A stretch of DNA of 5,640 nt from Opitutus sp. GAS368. Lineage in GTDB: Bacteria > Verrucomicrobiota > Verrucomicrobiia > Opitutales > Opitutaceae. The position numbers and the translations under genes are program-made. The stretch spans positions 1 to 5,640 of the forward strand of contig CAMATV010000234.1 in assembly GCA_945861235.1 (NCBI GenBank), given 5' to 3'. Shown piece by piece: positions 5,137 through 5,640 of the stretch (positions within the stretch are counted from its first letter, which is position 1; the number at the start of each line of letters is the position of its first letter). Below the pieces are notes generated by a model. The model was given only the letters and a program-made list of their open reading frames with translations, ran no database searches and was not told the origin of the DNA.

Positions 5137-5640
5137 CTACGCGAACAACTCCCGCACCGCTTTTCCTTTGCCGTCGCTCGTCACGTAGAAGGGCCGCTTT
5201 TCCACGTCGTAGCCGTGGTTGGGCGGAATGCCCATCGCGCGGTAGATCGTCGCGTGCAGATCGGAAATCGTCACCGGATCCTTAATCGTCCGACACGGCC
5301 GCTCGTCAGCGGTCACCCCATGGACGTGCCCGCGTTTCATCCCGCCGCCAAACAGCAACACGCTGCCCGCCGCCGTAAAATGCCGGTGCATACCGTAGAA
5401 TTTTTCGTCGTTGATGACCGTTGGTACCACGACCTGATCCTTAACCGCTTTCTCTGGTTTGCCCTCCAACATCATGTCGCGGCTGAACTCGCTCGCGACG
5501 ACGACGAGTGTGCGGTCGAGCAACCCGCGCTCGTCGAGGTCGCGCACCAGCTGCGCGATGGGCGCGTCGATCATCTGTTTCATCCCCACGAGGCGAGCGT
5601 GGCCGTTTTCGTGCGTGTCCCAATTGAGAAACGGAATGTA
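5137..5640 (-). CDS. DUF1501 family protein, C-terminal part, cut by the right edge
   Basis: The frame is open from the right edge (5640) to TAG at 5139-5137, giving 167 residues of a longer protein. An internal GTG at 5589 is not the start, because family motifs lie before it. NWDTHENGHARL corresponds to the WDTH block of DUF1501 proteins. It is followed by LVRDLDERGLLDRTLVVVAS, EFSRDMM (family EFGRTP-like), GMHRHF, FGGGMKRGHVHG, ISDLHATIYRAMGI and a closing KGKAVRELFA. DUF1501 belongs to the alkaline phosphatase/sulfatase superfamily, and the Asp/His residues of WDTH, MHRH and DLHAT are the likely metal-site equivalents. These proteins abound in Planctomycetes and Verrucomicrobia, usually encoded beside cytochrome-containing DUF1549/DUF1553 proteins; such a partner may lie beyond the edge. 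The substrate is unknown. The gene converges on the NfeD/FloA cluster. Confidence 0.85.
   Translation of the reverse strand, partial: YIPFLNWDTHENGHARLVGMKQMIDAPIAQLVRDLDERGLLDRTLVVVASEFSRDMMLEGKPEKAVKDQVVVPTVINDEKFYGMHRHFTAAGSVLLFGGGMKRGHVHGVTADERPCRTIKDPVTISDLHATIYRAMGIPPNHGYDVEKRPFYVTSDGKGKAVRELFA

Noticed and set aside
1..5640. CRISPR array, tRNA or rRNA genes, attachment sites
   Set aside because: No regularly spaced repeats, cloverleaf-like sequence, rRNA segments or flanking direct repeats were seen on either strand.

Overview
The window is GC-rich, densely packed bacterial chromosome. The gene set (long and short NfeD, the flotillin-like protein FloA, and a DUF1501 protein) suggests the Verrucomicrobiota/Planctomycetota branch, and an Opitutales-like verrucomicrobium is my best guess. 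That guess rests on gene content and protein style only; there is no rRNA or other marker in the window.

Positions 1-1140 are accessory and decayed. The left edge holds the start of an unidentified minus-strand gene. Next is a minus-strand gene resembling the small DUF6788-type proteins often found beside transposases, apparently without its cysteine motif. After a short AT-rich spacer with an inverted repeat there is a plus-strand DDE transposase remnant. It is spread over all three frames, with at least three frameshifts, an in-frame stop and a lost C-terminal half. It ends only about 15 bases before the next gene.

Positions 1147-4811 hold a four-gene plus-strand cluster. It runs: long NfeD (ClpP-class membrane protease with a C-terminal NfeD domain), short NfeD (three membrane segments plus an OB-fold), FloA, and an uncharacterised single-span coiled-coil protein with a proline-rich linker and a conserved-looking C-terminus. 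The first two genes overlap by ATGA, floA follows after 8 bases, and the fourth gene follows after a 70-base gap containing a UUCG-loop hairpin. From known NfeD/flotillin partnerships, this is a membrane-microdomain and membrane-protein quality-control module. The fourth protein is the least understood part and a candidate partner. A strong GC-rich hairpin after the fourth gene probably marks the end of the transcript.

Positions 4812-5136 are mostly noncoding, with one open stretch that may be a gene remnant. From 5640 back to 5139 on the minus strand is the C-terminal part of a DUF1501 (alkaline-phosphatase-superfamily) protein that continues beyond the right edge and converges on the NfeD/FloA cluster.
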